From Deltaproteobacteria bacterium (GTDB lineage Bacteria > Desulfobacterota > Desulfarculia > Adiutricales > Adiutricaceae): a stretch of 49,835 nt of DNA. Position numbers and translations under genes: made by a program. Below are positions 18,016 through 26,300 of the stretch, one piece after another. The notes under the pieces were generated by a model. That model did no database searches. It was given only the letters and a program-made list of their open reading frames with translations, and was not told the DNA's origin. The stretch lies in contig JAISMU010000008.1 of the NCBI GenBank assembly GCA_031276635.1, forward strand, positions 1 to 49,835, written 5' to 3'. The first letter of the stretch is position 1. Each line of letters begins with the position of its first letter.

Positions 18016-18052
18016 GCCCCCGATTGGCCGCTAAATCGGGGGCTTTTTTTTT
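18016..18052 (+). terminator. Rho-independent terminator after degP
   Basis: GCCCCCGATT (18016-18025) and AATCGGGGGC (18034-18043) form a perfect 10-bp stem with an 8-base loop. Nine T follow. It is the strongest intrinsic terminator in this part of the window. Confidence 0.92.
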
Positions 18053-18068
18053 CGTCCCGGGTTTTTTC

Positions 18069-19010
18069 GACCGGTTCTAGATAACTTCTGGAAATAACAA
18101 AAAAAATAATCAAAATTCTGGCTCACCCACCGAGGCGGCGGGTATTTTAGGCGAGGGTGGCCAAAATTTTTTCGGTCCTGGTTGGCCGGCCTGGGGGTTG
18201 GCGGGAAAAAATTTTGCCGAATCAATTTTTTCCGGCCCTATTCGGGCGGCGTTTTTTCGTCCGGGGGATTTTTTTAAGCCTGTTTTTTGACTGACCAGGG
18301 TAACATCTGGAAAAAACTAAAAAATTAACCAGATTTTTTCCCTTCGCGGGAGATGAGAGGATTTTTTTTTGGCTGGGCTGGGAAAAAAATTATTTCCGGC
18401 TCTATCTGGCCCTCAATTTGGCCCTCAATCTGGCCCTCAATTTGGCCCCAATTTGGCCCCCCATATGATCGCCCGGGCGGTTTTTTTTGACCTGTTTTTT
18501 CCAACCTGCCAGGATAACCTCTGGAAATAACTAAAAAAATTAACCTGATTTCTTAACCGCCCGCGGGAACGGGCGGGATTGTTGGCCAGGAAAAAAATTT
18601 TTTTCTGGCTCTAGGTGTGGCGGGGAAATTTTTCTGGCAAAAAAATTTTCCCGGCCCTATCGGCGCGCCATTTTTTCGCCCCGGCATTTTTTTTTTGACC
18701 CATATTTTTCGACCAACCAGGATAACCTCTAGAAATAACTAAAAAAATTAACCAGATTTCTGCCCCGCCGCCGGGGAGGCGGGATTTTTTCGGCTGAGGC
18801 CCCAAAAATTTTTCCCGTCCTGAGCCGGCTTGGCCTTGAGGTTGGGCGAAAATTTTTTGAGTTAAATTTTTTTCGGCCTGAGCTGCCCCCCATTTAACCG
18901 CCTGGGCGGTTTTTTTTGGCCCAGATTTTTCGACCTACCAGGATAACATATGGAAATAACTGAAAAAATTATCCTTATTTCTAGCCCGCCCGCGGGTTTT
19001 TTTTTTTGAG
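18069..19010. repeat. Array of five diverged ~215-bp tandem repeats
   Basis: Five copies of a core begin at about 18069, 18289, 18502, 18711 and 18932 (periods 220, 213, 209, 221). The core reads roughly GACCnaCCAGGATAACC, then TCTGGAAATAACTAAAAAA, then TTAACCAGATTTCT. In copies 2 and 4 most clearly, TCTGG/TCTAG and CCAGA bracket an A-rich loop. After each core except the first comes a GC hairpin (best in copy 3, CCGCCCG/CGGGCGG at 18557-18578). About 100 bases of poly-T/poly-A-rich spacer follow, and then a second GC hairpin with a T-run just before the next core (for example CCGCC-tg-GGCGG with T8 at 18899-18918). No protein frame runs through the array. It does not have the spacing of a CRISPR. 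Its function is unknown. Confidence 0.8.
18407..18460. repeat. 12-bp tandem repeat inside the second unit
   Basis: TGGCCCTCAATT repeats head to tail: 18407-18418, 18419-18430, 18431-18442, a shortened copy at 18443-18453 and a partial one at 18454-18460. It lies only in the second unit of the larger array and looks like replication slippage. Confidence 0.85.
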
Positions 19011-19561
19011 AGAGGCGATGAAAAAAAAATTTTTTTAACCAGGTCTGACCGCGGAGGCTGGCGGAAAAAGTTAATTTTTTGTCATAAATAACTATAAACT
19101 ATTTAATATTAATACTGAGATGTGGGTTTTTTAAAGATTTTTCCCGAGCCGCTCGGGCCAAAATTTTTTTCCAAAAAAAAAAGCTCTCGGAGATTTTGGG
19201 AGCCGCTGACCCCGGCGGCGGCCCTGAGCCGACCGGCTAAAGGGGTTTACGGGCGCGAGTTTTCGGGTTTCAAGAGCCCGCCCCCTGGCCTGGAAATAAT
19301 CACTTAAGCGTGGATTTTTTCCCCGCCCCCGAACCCGGGAAGATAGCTGGTCAGCTGACATTTCCAGAAATCAAGCCAGTTTTGGGCCGAAATTAAATAA
19401 GGAAATTTTGGTCTTATAACCGCCATTTTCTTTAGACAGGAGTCTATAGCCGTATGCCTCTATACCCCTGTTTATGTTTTGAAGGGAAAACTGGCTTTAA
19501 AAAGGAAAGTATAGTAAAAAAAAAGTAATTAAAATTTTTTTGATTTTAATCCACTTACCTC
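19011..19561. other. Spacer between the array and the first XRE gene
   Basis: No gene is seen. The sequence alternates poly-A/T runs with a GC-rich piece at 19190-19350. The pair GTCTATAGCC/GCCTCTATAC at about 19441-19470 forms a weak imperfect repeat. Frames on either strand here have no ribosome-binding sites and odd composition. Confidence 0.4.
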
Positions 19562-19614
19562 TTGACAAAAGAAGGCGAAGAACCTAAAATTAATTTGTGA
19601 AAAAAAGTGATTCA
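19562..19614 (+). promoter_or_regulatory. Promoter and operator of the first XRE gene
   Basis: TTGACA (19562-19567), a 17-base spacer and TAAAAT (19585-19590) form a near-consensus sigma-70 promoter. Seven bases after the -10, TGAAAAA-aag-TGATTCA (19598-19614) lies across the expected start of transcription. It occupies the same position and has the same 7-3-7 geometry as the perfect palindrome in front of the second copy. An untranslated leader of about 260 bases would follow. Confidence 0.75.
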
Positions 19615-19865
19615 TAAAAAAGCCCACGCTCAAGTCTTTAATACTGAGTCTTCGGAAGGGAAATTTGTGTTTTTCCCTGTTGGCCGGCTATAGGCTGATG
19701 AAATTGGTTGTTTATGAGCGGGAGAAGGGAAAGTAATTTGGGCATTTAAGGGGAAGGCCGTGGGGATTAGTCTTATCCTTGCGGTCCTGGTTAGCAAAAC
19801 TCGGCGAGTATACGCTTGGTTATTAACAATAGCCCTATTTTTTGGGCGGAATAGGAAGGTAGATA

Positions 19866-20075
19866 ATGAAAAACGCTAAATTGTCCTTCCGGGAAATCCG
19901 GGAAAAACAAATGATCAGCGTGGCCGAGCTGGCCCGCAAGGCCGGTGTCTCCACCCAGACCATCACCCGCATCGAGAGCGGCGGTCCTTGCCGCATGGAC
20001 ACGATGCGCAAGATTATCCTGGCCCTCGGTTACTCCGTTGAGGACAAGGACTTGATCTTCGGTTCTAACCGGTAA
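19866..20075 (+). CDS. Small XRE-family HTH regulator, copy 1
   Basis: A 69-residue protein that is almost entirely one helix-turn-helix domain (about 8-62): ISVAELARKAGVSTQTITRI is the DNA-binding motif, and MRKIILALGYSVED the closing helix. A ribosome-binding site AGGAAGG precedes the ATG. It matches copy 2 at 63 of the first 67 residues; differences are A4S, L6I, R9K and P41T, plus the tail. Neither a toxin nor any effector domain is next to it, so an antitoxin role is not supported. It probably represses its own promoter through the site at 19598. The long leader may add post-transcriptional control. Confidence 0.85.
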   Translation: MKNAKLSFREIREKQMISVAELARKAGVSTQTITRIESGGPCRMDTMRKIILALGYSVEDKDLIFGSNR

Positions 20076-20305
20076 CCGCCTTCCAACCCTGGGCTCAGCC
20101 CTGGCCCGGTTCGGTTCGACCCGACCTGGGCCCTTGGCTGACCCAGGCCGGCGACCGACTCACCCTAAGGGGCCTTGGGGCCCTTTGGGGTTTAAGCCAG
20201 GCTCAGGGAAGCCTTTATTTTATTAGGTTGAAAAACGGCCATAATTTGGTAAGTATACTCCAAAGAAAGTAAAAAAATTTTTTTAAAAAAAAATCCCTAA
20301 AGGTC
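20076..20305. other. Spacer between the XRE copies
   Basis: No gene is seen. GC-rich, self-complementary stretches after the stop (CCTGGGCTCAGCCCTGG around 20091; AAGGGGCC-ttgg-GGCCCTTT at about 20167) could form hairpins and reduce read-through, but there is no T-run. The A/T-rich part from 20220 resembles the sequence upstream of the first promoter, so the duplication includes upstream DNA. Confidence 0.45.
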
Positions 20306-20358
20306 TTGACAAAACTTGGTCAAGAGCTTAGAATTGGTTCGTGAATCACCTTGATTCA
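20306..20358 (+). promoter_or_regulatory. Promoter and palindromic operator of the second XRE gene
   Basis: TTGACA (20306-20311), 17 bases and TAGAAT (20329-20334) form a near-consensus promoter. Seven bases downstream is the perfect inverted repeat TGAATCA-cct-TGATTCA (20342-20358), over the likely transcription start. This is where a dimeric XRE repressor would block initiation. The leader to the start codon is about 260 bases, as in copy 1. Confidence 0.8.
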
Positions 20359-20603
20359 TGAAAAAACCAAAAATCAAAGGCTTAATACAGGATTTTCGGA
20401 TCTGAACGCGATTTTTGTCTTTATTTCCGAAGTTTGGGGGCTTGAAAATTACCTTTTAGTCAAGAAACATTTATTAGGTTATTGAGCCTTGCGCAAAAGA
20501 ATTGGAACAGGTTCCTCGAGTCGAATTGACTTTCGACTTTTCATAACAATAATTTTTCCCGCTCCTTTTGGGGCGGATTAACTTGGTAAGGGATTGAAAT
20601 ATC

Positions 20604-20816
20604 ATGAAAAATTCCAAAATTTCCTTCAAGGAGATCCGGGAAAAGCAGATGATCAGCGTGGCCGAGTTGGCCCGCAAGGCCGGTGTGTCCACTCAGACCA
20701 TCACTCGCATTGAGAGTGGCGGGACCTGCCGCATGGACACCATGCGCAAGATCATTTTGGCCCTTGGCTACTCGGTCGAGGACAAGGATCTGATTTTCGG
20801 GTCCCCGGACAAGTAA
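20604..20816 (+). CDS. Small XRE-family HTH regulator, copy 2
   Basis: A 70-residue single-domain helix-turn-helix protein, nearly identical to the one at 19866. Start codons are 738 bases apart and -35 boxes 744 apart, so the duplicated unit is promoter, leader and gene. The leaders have diverged far more than the coding sequences, which suggests that the protein is under selection. AAGGGA lies about 10 bases before the ATG. A terminator follows at 20935. Target genes beyond self-control are unknown. Confidence 0.85.
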   Translation: MKNSKISFKEIREKQMISVAELARKAGVSTQTITRIESGGTCRMDTMRKIILALGYSVEDKDLIFGSPDK

Positions 20817-20934
20817 ACCGGCTTAAGGCCTGGGGCCGGGTCTGACCTGGATTTACCCGCCCTGGGCGCTTGTGGCCCCCTTCTGACCGGCCCAGCGGTC
20901 TGTGGTCAAAATTTCTTGGCCAAAATTTTCGGTC

Positions 20935-20975
20935 GGCCTGGCCCTTTTTTGAGGGTTGGGCCGGCCCTTTTTTTT
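20935..20975 (+). terminator. Terminator after the second XRE gene
   Basis: GGCCTGGCCC (20935-20944) and GGGCCGGCC (20958-20966) pair with one bulge, followed by T8. It lies between the XRE gene and the convergent GH57 gene. Confidence 0.7.
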
Positions 20976-21072
20976 CTGGAAGCGGGCGGAAAAAAAATTT
21001 CCCCAGAGCCAGGCCCCGGGGAAATTTTGGAGAAGAGAAATGGCGAGAAAAATCTAGGAAAAAAAGTCAGGG

Positions 21073-23514
21073 CTAAAAGACCCCCAGCCCAAAACCCAGA
21101 GCCTGGCCGACCTTTAAAAACAGCGACAGCTCTGAGGTGGAGAGGGTTTGCGAGTATTTGGGGTCATTCCACAAAAGGTGCCAGCGGTTCTGGCTGGCCC
21201 AGAGATCCGCCCCGGGCAGGCTTTTTTTTATGAGCTCCGTCAGCGACACCAGCTCGGCCATGAGGGTTGGTCGCGGGGAGTTGGGGAGGAGATCCAGAAG
21301 TTTCAGGAGATAATTCGAGACCGCCTTCTGGATCAGTTGGGTGTTCTCCGACTCCTCGGCGCTTTCCCGCTCGATGAGCTCTTTCAGTTGGGTCAGCTCA
21401 ATGGCCCCGCCCTCAGCCATGATCTGGGTGAAATTATCCAGGTCAGCCTCGGCCATGACCCGGAAGATGAAGCGGTCCATCCAGGCTCCCGGGGAGTCGG
21501 GTCGGCGGTAGCGTCGCAAGAGCTCCCGGTAGTTGGCGAAGGCCCGGCGGGCGTGATTCTTGATGTCGTCAAAAAAATCCCGGACCTGCTCGCTCATGAT
21601 GATCTGCCGCACGCTGGGCCAGAGGTCATCGGGCGTGAAATGGCGGGCCCCGGGGCGCAGGTCAGCGAGATTTTCCTTGACTTTGGCCGCTCCGCCCTGT
21701 TCCCACAGTCGCTGGGCCAAGTTCTGGCTTCCGGGGGTGTCATCGACCAGAATGTCCAGAACCCGGCCAGCGCTCAAAAGGGCCAGGATCCACCAGGTCT
21801 CCGGCTGGCCCAGGCGAATTTCCTCAAGGGTTCCCTGGCCGATCAGCAGCCGGGTCTGATCGGTCGTCGCGACTTCGGAGACCTCGACCCGCAAAGTTTG
21901 TTTTAAAAGGATAAACTCGCTCAAGGCTTGGGGGACGCCCAGGATCTGGGCGGCGGCCAGGTGGGCGGCCGCCTGGCCGGGCTGGAGCCGGGCCGGGCTA
22001 ACCAATTCTCGCCAGACGTCCTCCCCGGTCGGGTAGTGGGGGTCATTGGGCCGGGCCTGGCGCAGGCGCGAGAGAACGCCAGCCGTCAGATCGGTCCGGG
22101 CCCAGCTCTCAGCCAGCTCAATGGCCCGGGCCGCGTACTGGAGGTTCTGAGCTGGCTCCAGGGCGGCCAGGTCGTCAAAGAACCAGCCACAGCTGGTGAA
22201 CATATAGAGCCCCATCCGCTGGGATTCCAGGAGCTGGACGACTTTTTGGCGATCTTGGGCTGAGGGGGAGCCGGCCAGGTGGCGGTCCAGAAAATCAGCC
22301 CGGACCTTTTCGTCAAAGTTGGCCAGAATCACCTCAATATAATCGTTTCTGGCCCGCCAGGGATCCTTGAGCCAGGGGCCCCCTTCCGTCTCATAGATGT
22401 TCCGCAGCTCGTCGCGCAGCCAGTTCAAGGCGTCGCGGAGGGGGGTTCGCCACTTCTGGTTCCAGCCTGGCTCCCCGCCGGTGTGACAGCCGCAGTCCGC
22501 GCGCCACCTCTCCACTCCGTGACAGCAGCTCCAGGAGCTGTTCTCGACCAGCCGGGCTTCCATCTGGGGAGGGTAGAGGGCCAGATACTCCCCGTAATTG
22601 GTGGTCTTTATGGGATTGGCCAGGTCCGGGGGCTGGCTTTCCAAGGCGTTGAAAAGCCAGGCCAGGGTCATGTCGCCAAAGTGGAAGTGGTGCCCGTAGG
22701 ACTCCCCATCGGTAGCCAGGTTAACTAAGCGCGGGAGGCCCCGGTCAGCCCCGAAAGCCTGCTCCAGCCGGCCCTTGAGGGCCCCGCCATCGCGCAGGAG
22801 GTTTTCAAAGGCCACCGCCCGGGACACCGGGCCGTCGTAGAGAAAAATGTCCAGAAAGTCCTTGGGCCCCCGGCCCCAGAAGATCCGGTAAGGCTGGCGA
22901 GGGTCAGGGCTGGCGGTCAACTCTTGCCAGGGGCCTTGGCGGTTCTGGGCCAGGGGCCGCAGGGCATCCACCTGATTCTGGGCCAGGATGGTGAATTTGA
23001 GTCCCAGTTGGGCCAGGATCCCCAAACTCTCCAGGTCGGCCGCGGTCTCGGCCAGCCACATGCCCTCCGGTTGGCGGCCAAAGGTCTTTAAAAAATGAGC
23101 CCGCCCCCAGAAGGCCTGGGTCAGCTTGTCGCTGGAGGTGGCTAGCGGCATGATGATGTGGTTATAAACCTGGGCGATGGCCGAGCCGTGGCCCCGGTGG
23201 CGATCGCTGGCCCGCTGGTCAGCCGCCAGGATCAGCTGGTAGGTGGCTGGGTCAGCCTGTTTGAGCCACTGGAGGAGAGTCGGGCCGACATTGAAGCTTA
23301 AGTACTCGTAATTATTGATTATCTTAGCGATAGCCCCGTTGTTGTCGAGTAAGCGGGCCCGAGTGTTGGGAGCGTAGCACTCGCGGTTTATCCGGCAGTT
23401 CCAGTCCGGAAAGGGGGCGGCTGAGGGTTGAGGGTCAATGGAGCCACTCCAGGGATTTTCCCGGGGTGGCTGATAAAAGTGCCCGTGGATGATGAGATAG
23501 CGGGGACTGGGCAA
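21073..23514 (-). CDS. Glycoside hydrolase family 57 protein with DUF3536-type C-terminus
   Basis: An 813-residue protein. The N-terminal GH57 barrel shows HGHFYQPPREN (10-20), the family's first conserved region. GMWLAETA (151-158) provides the nucleophile Glu156, and LATDGESYGHHFHFGD (266-281) the probable acid/base Asp269. The remaining ~400 residues match the large C-terminal region seen in DUF3536-type GH57 proteins; the WSCCHGVERW segment is characteristic. No signal peptide, so it is cytoplasmic. GH57 enzymes are alpha-amylases, 4-alpha-glucanotransferases, branching enzymes or alpha-galactosidases; I cannot choose among them. The glycogen synthase gene lies 22 bases upstream in the same direction, so a glycogen-related role is likely. 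Confidence 0.9.
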   Translation of the reverse strand: MPSPRYLIIHGHFYQPPRENPWSGSIDPQPSAAPFPDWNCRINRECYAPNTRARLLDNNGAIAKIINNYEYLSFNVGPTLLQWLKQADPATYQLILAADQRASDRHRGHGSAIAQVYNHIIMPLATSSDKLTQAFWGRAHFLKTFGRQPEGMWLAETAADLESLGILAQLGLKFTILAQNQVDALRPLAQNRQGPWQELTASPDPRQPYRIFWGRGPKDFLDIFLYDGPVSRAVAFENLLRDGGALKGRLEQAFGADRGLPRLVNLATDGESYGHHFHFGDMTLAWLFNALESQPPDLANPIKTTNYGEYLALYPPQMEARLVENSSWSCCHGVERWRADCGCHTGGEPGWNQKWRTPLRDALNWLRDELRNIYETEGGPWLKDPWRARNDYIEVILANFDEKVRADFLDRHLAGSPSAQDRQKVVQLLESQRMGLYMFTSCGWFFDDLAALEPAQNLQYAARAIELAESWARTDLTAGVLSRLRQARPNDPHYPTGEDVWRELVSPARLQPGQAAAHLAAAQILGVPQALSEFILLKQTLRVEVSEVATTDQTRLLIGQGTLEEIRLGQPETWWILALLSAGRVLDILVDDTPGSQNLAQRLWEQGGAAKVKENLADLRPGARHFTPDDLWPSVRQIIMSEQVRDFFDDIKNHARRAFANYRELLRRYRRPDSPGAWMDRFIFRVMAEADLDNFTQIMAEGGAIELTQLKELIERESAEESENTQLIQKAVSNYLLKLLDLLPNSPRPTLMAELVSLTELIKKSLPGADLWASQNRWHLLWNDPKYSQTLSTSELSLFLKVGQALGFGLGVF

Positions 23515-23536
23515 GGCGGACCTCTCCTTTGTCAGG

Positions 23537-24991
23537 CTAAGGCTGGGCGAGGCAGGATTTGAAAAGATTTATATAAGACTGAGCCGAGGCCGCCCAGGAG
23601 AAGTCGTCGCGCATGCCAGCCTGGGCCATGGCTTGAAAATCCGCGGGTCGGCCATAGAGCTCGACCGCCCGACGGACCGCCAGAAACAGGGCCCAGGGTT
23701 GAAACTGACTGAATTTGAAACCATTGTCCCAGAGCCCGGAGGGATTTTGGCCGGCGTAGTCCCGGACCGTGTCATTGAGGCCCCCGATGGCCCGGACCAC
23801 GGGAATGGACCCGTAGCGCAGGGCGTACATCTGGATCAGGCCGCAGGGCTCATAGATGGAGGGCACTAAGATGAAATCGGCCCCGGCGAGGATCCGGTGG
23901 GCCTGGGGCACGTCATAGCCCAATAACAGGCGTAGCCGCTCCGGGTACTGGTCCACCAGGTCAGCCAGCTGTTTTTCGTACCAAGGTTCCCCGGAGCCGA
24001 GGATGACCAGGTCCAGGCTCAAACGGAAAAGCTCGGTGGCTGACTCGATAATGAGGGTCAAGCCTTTCTGGGCCACCAGTCGGGAGACCACGCCAAATAA
24101 GGGCCGGTCGTCCGGGGTTGTCAGGCCCAGCTCTTTTTTAAGGGCTTTTTTGCAAATGGCTTTGCCTGACAGGTCCTCAGGGCCGTAGTGGGCCGCGATG
24201 TAAGGATCGGTCCCTGGGTTCCAGATCTCGTAATCCACCCCGTTGAGGATGCCGGTGAGCTTGGGGGCGTGAAAACGCAAGACTCCATCAAGGCCGTTGC
24301 CGCCCTCGGGCGTTTGAATCTCTCGGGCGTAGGAGGGGGAGACGGTGACCACTTCCCGGCTGAAGACGATGCCGGCCTTGAGGTAACTAAGTTGGCCGAA
24401 GTACTCCAGGCCGTCGAGGCCGTAATAGCTCTCCGGCAGGCCAATGATGTCCTTCTTCTCCATTGGGGCCAGGCCCAGATAGCCCTGGTTGTGGATGACA
24501 AAGACGCCCTTAGGGGCGGTGGGGCCCATTTCCAGCAGATACGGCATCAAAAGCCCGGTGTGCCAGTCATTGGCCAGGATGATGTCTGGGTAGTGGGGCA
24601 GGCTCGGCAGGGCGGCTAGGATGGCCCGGGCGAAAAAGGCGAATCGCTCGGGGTTATCGGGGTAAACGTCCTTGCCCTCGCCATAGAGGCCAGGCCGGTC
24701 AAAAAAAGCGTCCTGCCGGGTCAGGAACACGGGAACGCCGGGAGCCAGCTCCCCGGCCAGCAGATCAAACGGCAGGGTCTGTTCGCCCAAGCTGGCCTCC
24801 AGCTTGAGGCCCAGGTTTTTTAAACCGGGTTTTTTCAGGGCGATCTGGTAACCCGGCATGATGACCATGGGGTTGACGCCCAAGCGGCGCAGGGCCAGCG
24901 GCAGACTGGCGACCATTTCGGCCAAGCCCCCGGTTTGGGCCAAGGGGGAGACTTCCGAAGAGGCGATGAGGACATTTATTGGATCCGGCAT
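23537..24991 (-). CDS. glgA: Glycogen synthase GlgA (GT5)
   Basis: A 484-residue glycosyltransferase that adds glucose from a nucleotide sugar to growing alpha-1,4-glucan. The frame is open to a GTG at 25126, but the ATG at 24991 follows GGGAGG at a spacing of 4 and gives the normal GT5 start and length. The N-terminal motif reads SPLAQTGGLAE (15-25): the usual Lys of K-T/V-GGL, which contacts the sugar nucleotide, is Gln19 here. GVVSRLVAQKGL begins the second Rossmann domain, and PSIYEPCGLIQMYALRYG is the conserved C-terminal E-P-C-G-L signature. Sister gene GH57 follows directly. Other GT5 proteins also vary at the Lys position, so loss of activity should not be assumed. Confidence 0.93.
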   Translation of the reverse strand: MPDPINVLIASSEVSPLAQTGGLAEMVASLPLALRRLGVNPMVIMPGYQIALKKPGLKNLGLKLEASLGEQTLPFDLLAGELAPGVPVFLTRQDAFFDRPGLYGEGKDVYPDNPERFAFFARAILAALPSLPHYPDIILANDWHTGLLMPYLLEMGPTAPKGVFVIHNQGYLGLAPMEKKDIIGLPESYYGLDGLEYFGQLSYLKAGIVFSREVVTVSPSYAREIQTPEGGNGLDGVLRFHAPKLTGILNGVDYEIWNPGTDPYIAAHYGPEDLSGKAICKKALKKELGLTTPDDRPLFGVVSRLVAQKGLTLIIESATELFRLSLDLVILGSGEPWYEKQLADLVDQYPERLRLLLGYDVPQAHRILAGADFILVPSIYEPCGLIQMYALRYGSIPVVRAIGGLNDTVRDYAGQNPSGLWDNGFKFSQFQPWALFLAVRRAVELYGRPADFQAMAQAGMRDDFSWAASAQSYINLFKSCLAQP

Positions 24992-25619
24992 AAACCTCCC
25001 AAGAGGGGGCAGGGTCCCTCCCGCAAGCCTCGGCTCAGGGAGCCGATTTCTGGCCATGAGGCTGAAAGCTCCATGAGACTGAAAGCTCTTGGCGAGCGCC
25101 GGTCGTCCGGCTCGCCCCAGGCCCACCCCGGAATTGGGCCAAGCCTTTTCTAATAATAGCTAATTATAATCATTTTTCAAGCCAGCTTCAGTTGAGTCAC
25201 TAGGGGAAAAAACTAACTAGCGGAAATTAATAGTAATTTTCTCTCTGAATTGACGAGGTTCAGGCTCAGCTCCTAGGCGGCCCCAGTCAGCTGGCGGGCG
25301 AGAGCGGGTAGGAGCCGGTTGGGGCTAGACCCCAGAGCTAATCGGGCCTGGCCCCGGGGCCTGTTTTGGTAACAGGTGGAAATCTATGAAAAAATACCCC
25401 CGCTCGCTCAGGGTCAGCCGGGCGGTTGAGGCGCGGGAGGCGGATTTCCGGGCGGCTTGGGGGGAAAATCGCGAAAATTGTAATTTTTCCCAGAAGTTAG
25501 AGGCTCGCGTTTTTTGGGCTATAATGGCCATCATCTGTAGTTGGCGCGGTCATTTTGAAAATTGGCGGGCCAGTTTTTTGGGCCGCCCAGGACTGGCCTT
25601 GACGGCGGGGGAGAGGGTG
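24992..25619. other. Divergent intergenic region, glgA / YiiX-like gene
   Basis: It contains the reading-frame extensions upstream of both genes, which lack start signals. An A/T-rich stretch at 25145-25250 includes TATAAT on the minus strand (25168-25163), a likely -10 for glgA, without a good -35. No other gene is supported. Confidence 0.4.
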
Positions 25620-26300
25620 ATGACCAGACGAAACTCCAATGACGCGGTTCTGGCGGGCGAGGGGCGCCGGCGCCCAGGCCGGGCTCACTGGGCTCAGGCT
25701 TTCTGGGGTCAGGTTTTCTGGATTTTGGCCCTTTTGGCTTTCAGCTCCGGCTGCGCGGTCAAGCTCGCTCCCGACCAGCCTCAGCCGTTGAGCCTCAATC
25801 AGGCGGCGGTCCGGGCGGTCCTGGAAACCGGCGACTGGCTGGTCATTCGGGGGCTGACCGGGCCAGACAATTTCATTATCGCCGTCACCAACATGCCTTT
25901 TTCCCACGCGGCTATCTATGACGCGGAAAATGATGAGGTCATTGAGGCGGATGGTCGGGGGGTTCACCGGACCGCCTTAAACGATTTTCTGGCCAAAGCC
26001 AGCCGGATTTGGGTCCTGAAACCCATCTGGGCCACTCCCGAGACTCGGCCTCTGGCCGTGGCCCGGGCTCGTTCCCTGGTCGGTAGCTCTTATGATTTCA
26101 CCGGCCTTTTAGGTCTGGGGCTGGAGAGTCGCTACTATTGCTCCGAGCTGGTCATTAGCGCCTGGCGACCTTTCATGGACCCGGCTCAGAAAATCAATCC
26201 CATTCCCCGGGTCATCTCCCCGGGCCGTCTGCACCATTGGGGCCGGGTGGTTTACGACTCCCTGGGGATCGGCCTGGGCCGGGTCCCCGCGCCCAAGTGA
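25620..26300 (+). CDS. YiiX-like permuted papain-fold hydrolase, lipoprotein
   Basis: A 226-residue protein. An Arg-rich N-terminus and hydrophobic segment (about 31-44) end in the lipobox-like FSSGC, with Cys45 for lipid attachment. The rest matches the YiiX/YaeF (NlpC/P60 superfamily, circularly permuted) fold: GDWLVIRG (71-78), His96 in PFSHAAIY, and Cys174 in YYCSELVISAW are the expected catalytic pair and signature. Such enzymes are amidases or peptidases acting on lipids or cell-wall material; the substrate is unknown. The longer open frame back to 25386 would hide the signal sequence. GGGAGAGGGTG directly upstream makes the ATG at 25620 the better start. Confidence 0.82.
   Translation: MTRRNSNDAVLAGEGRRRPGRAHWAQAFWGQVFWILALLAFSSGCAVKLAPDQPQPLSLNQAAVRAVLETGDWLVIRGLTGPDNFIIAVTNMPFSHAAIYDAENDEVIEADGRGVHRTALNDFLAKASRIWVLKPIWATPETRPLAVARARSLVGSSYDFTGLLGLGLESRYYCSELVISAWRPFMDPAQKINPIPRVISPGRLHHWGRVVYDSLGIGLGRVPAPK

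Noticed and set aside
18069-19010. CRISPR array
   Set aside because: The units are ~215 bp, diverged and hairpin-rich, with no short identical repeats or regular spacers, and there are no cas genes nearby.
19866-20816. Toxin-antitoxin module built on the XRE proteins
   Set aside because: Neither copy has a partner gene on either side; the only neighbour is its own duplicate.
25386-25619. Upstream extension of the YiiX-like gene
   Set aside because: Starting there adds a long basic segment before the lipoprotein signal and would defeat export; the ATG at 25620 has a proper ribosome-binding site.
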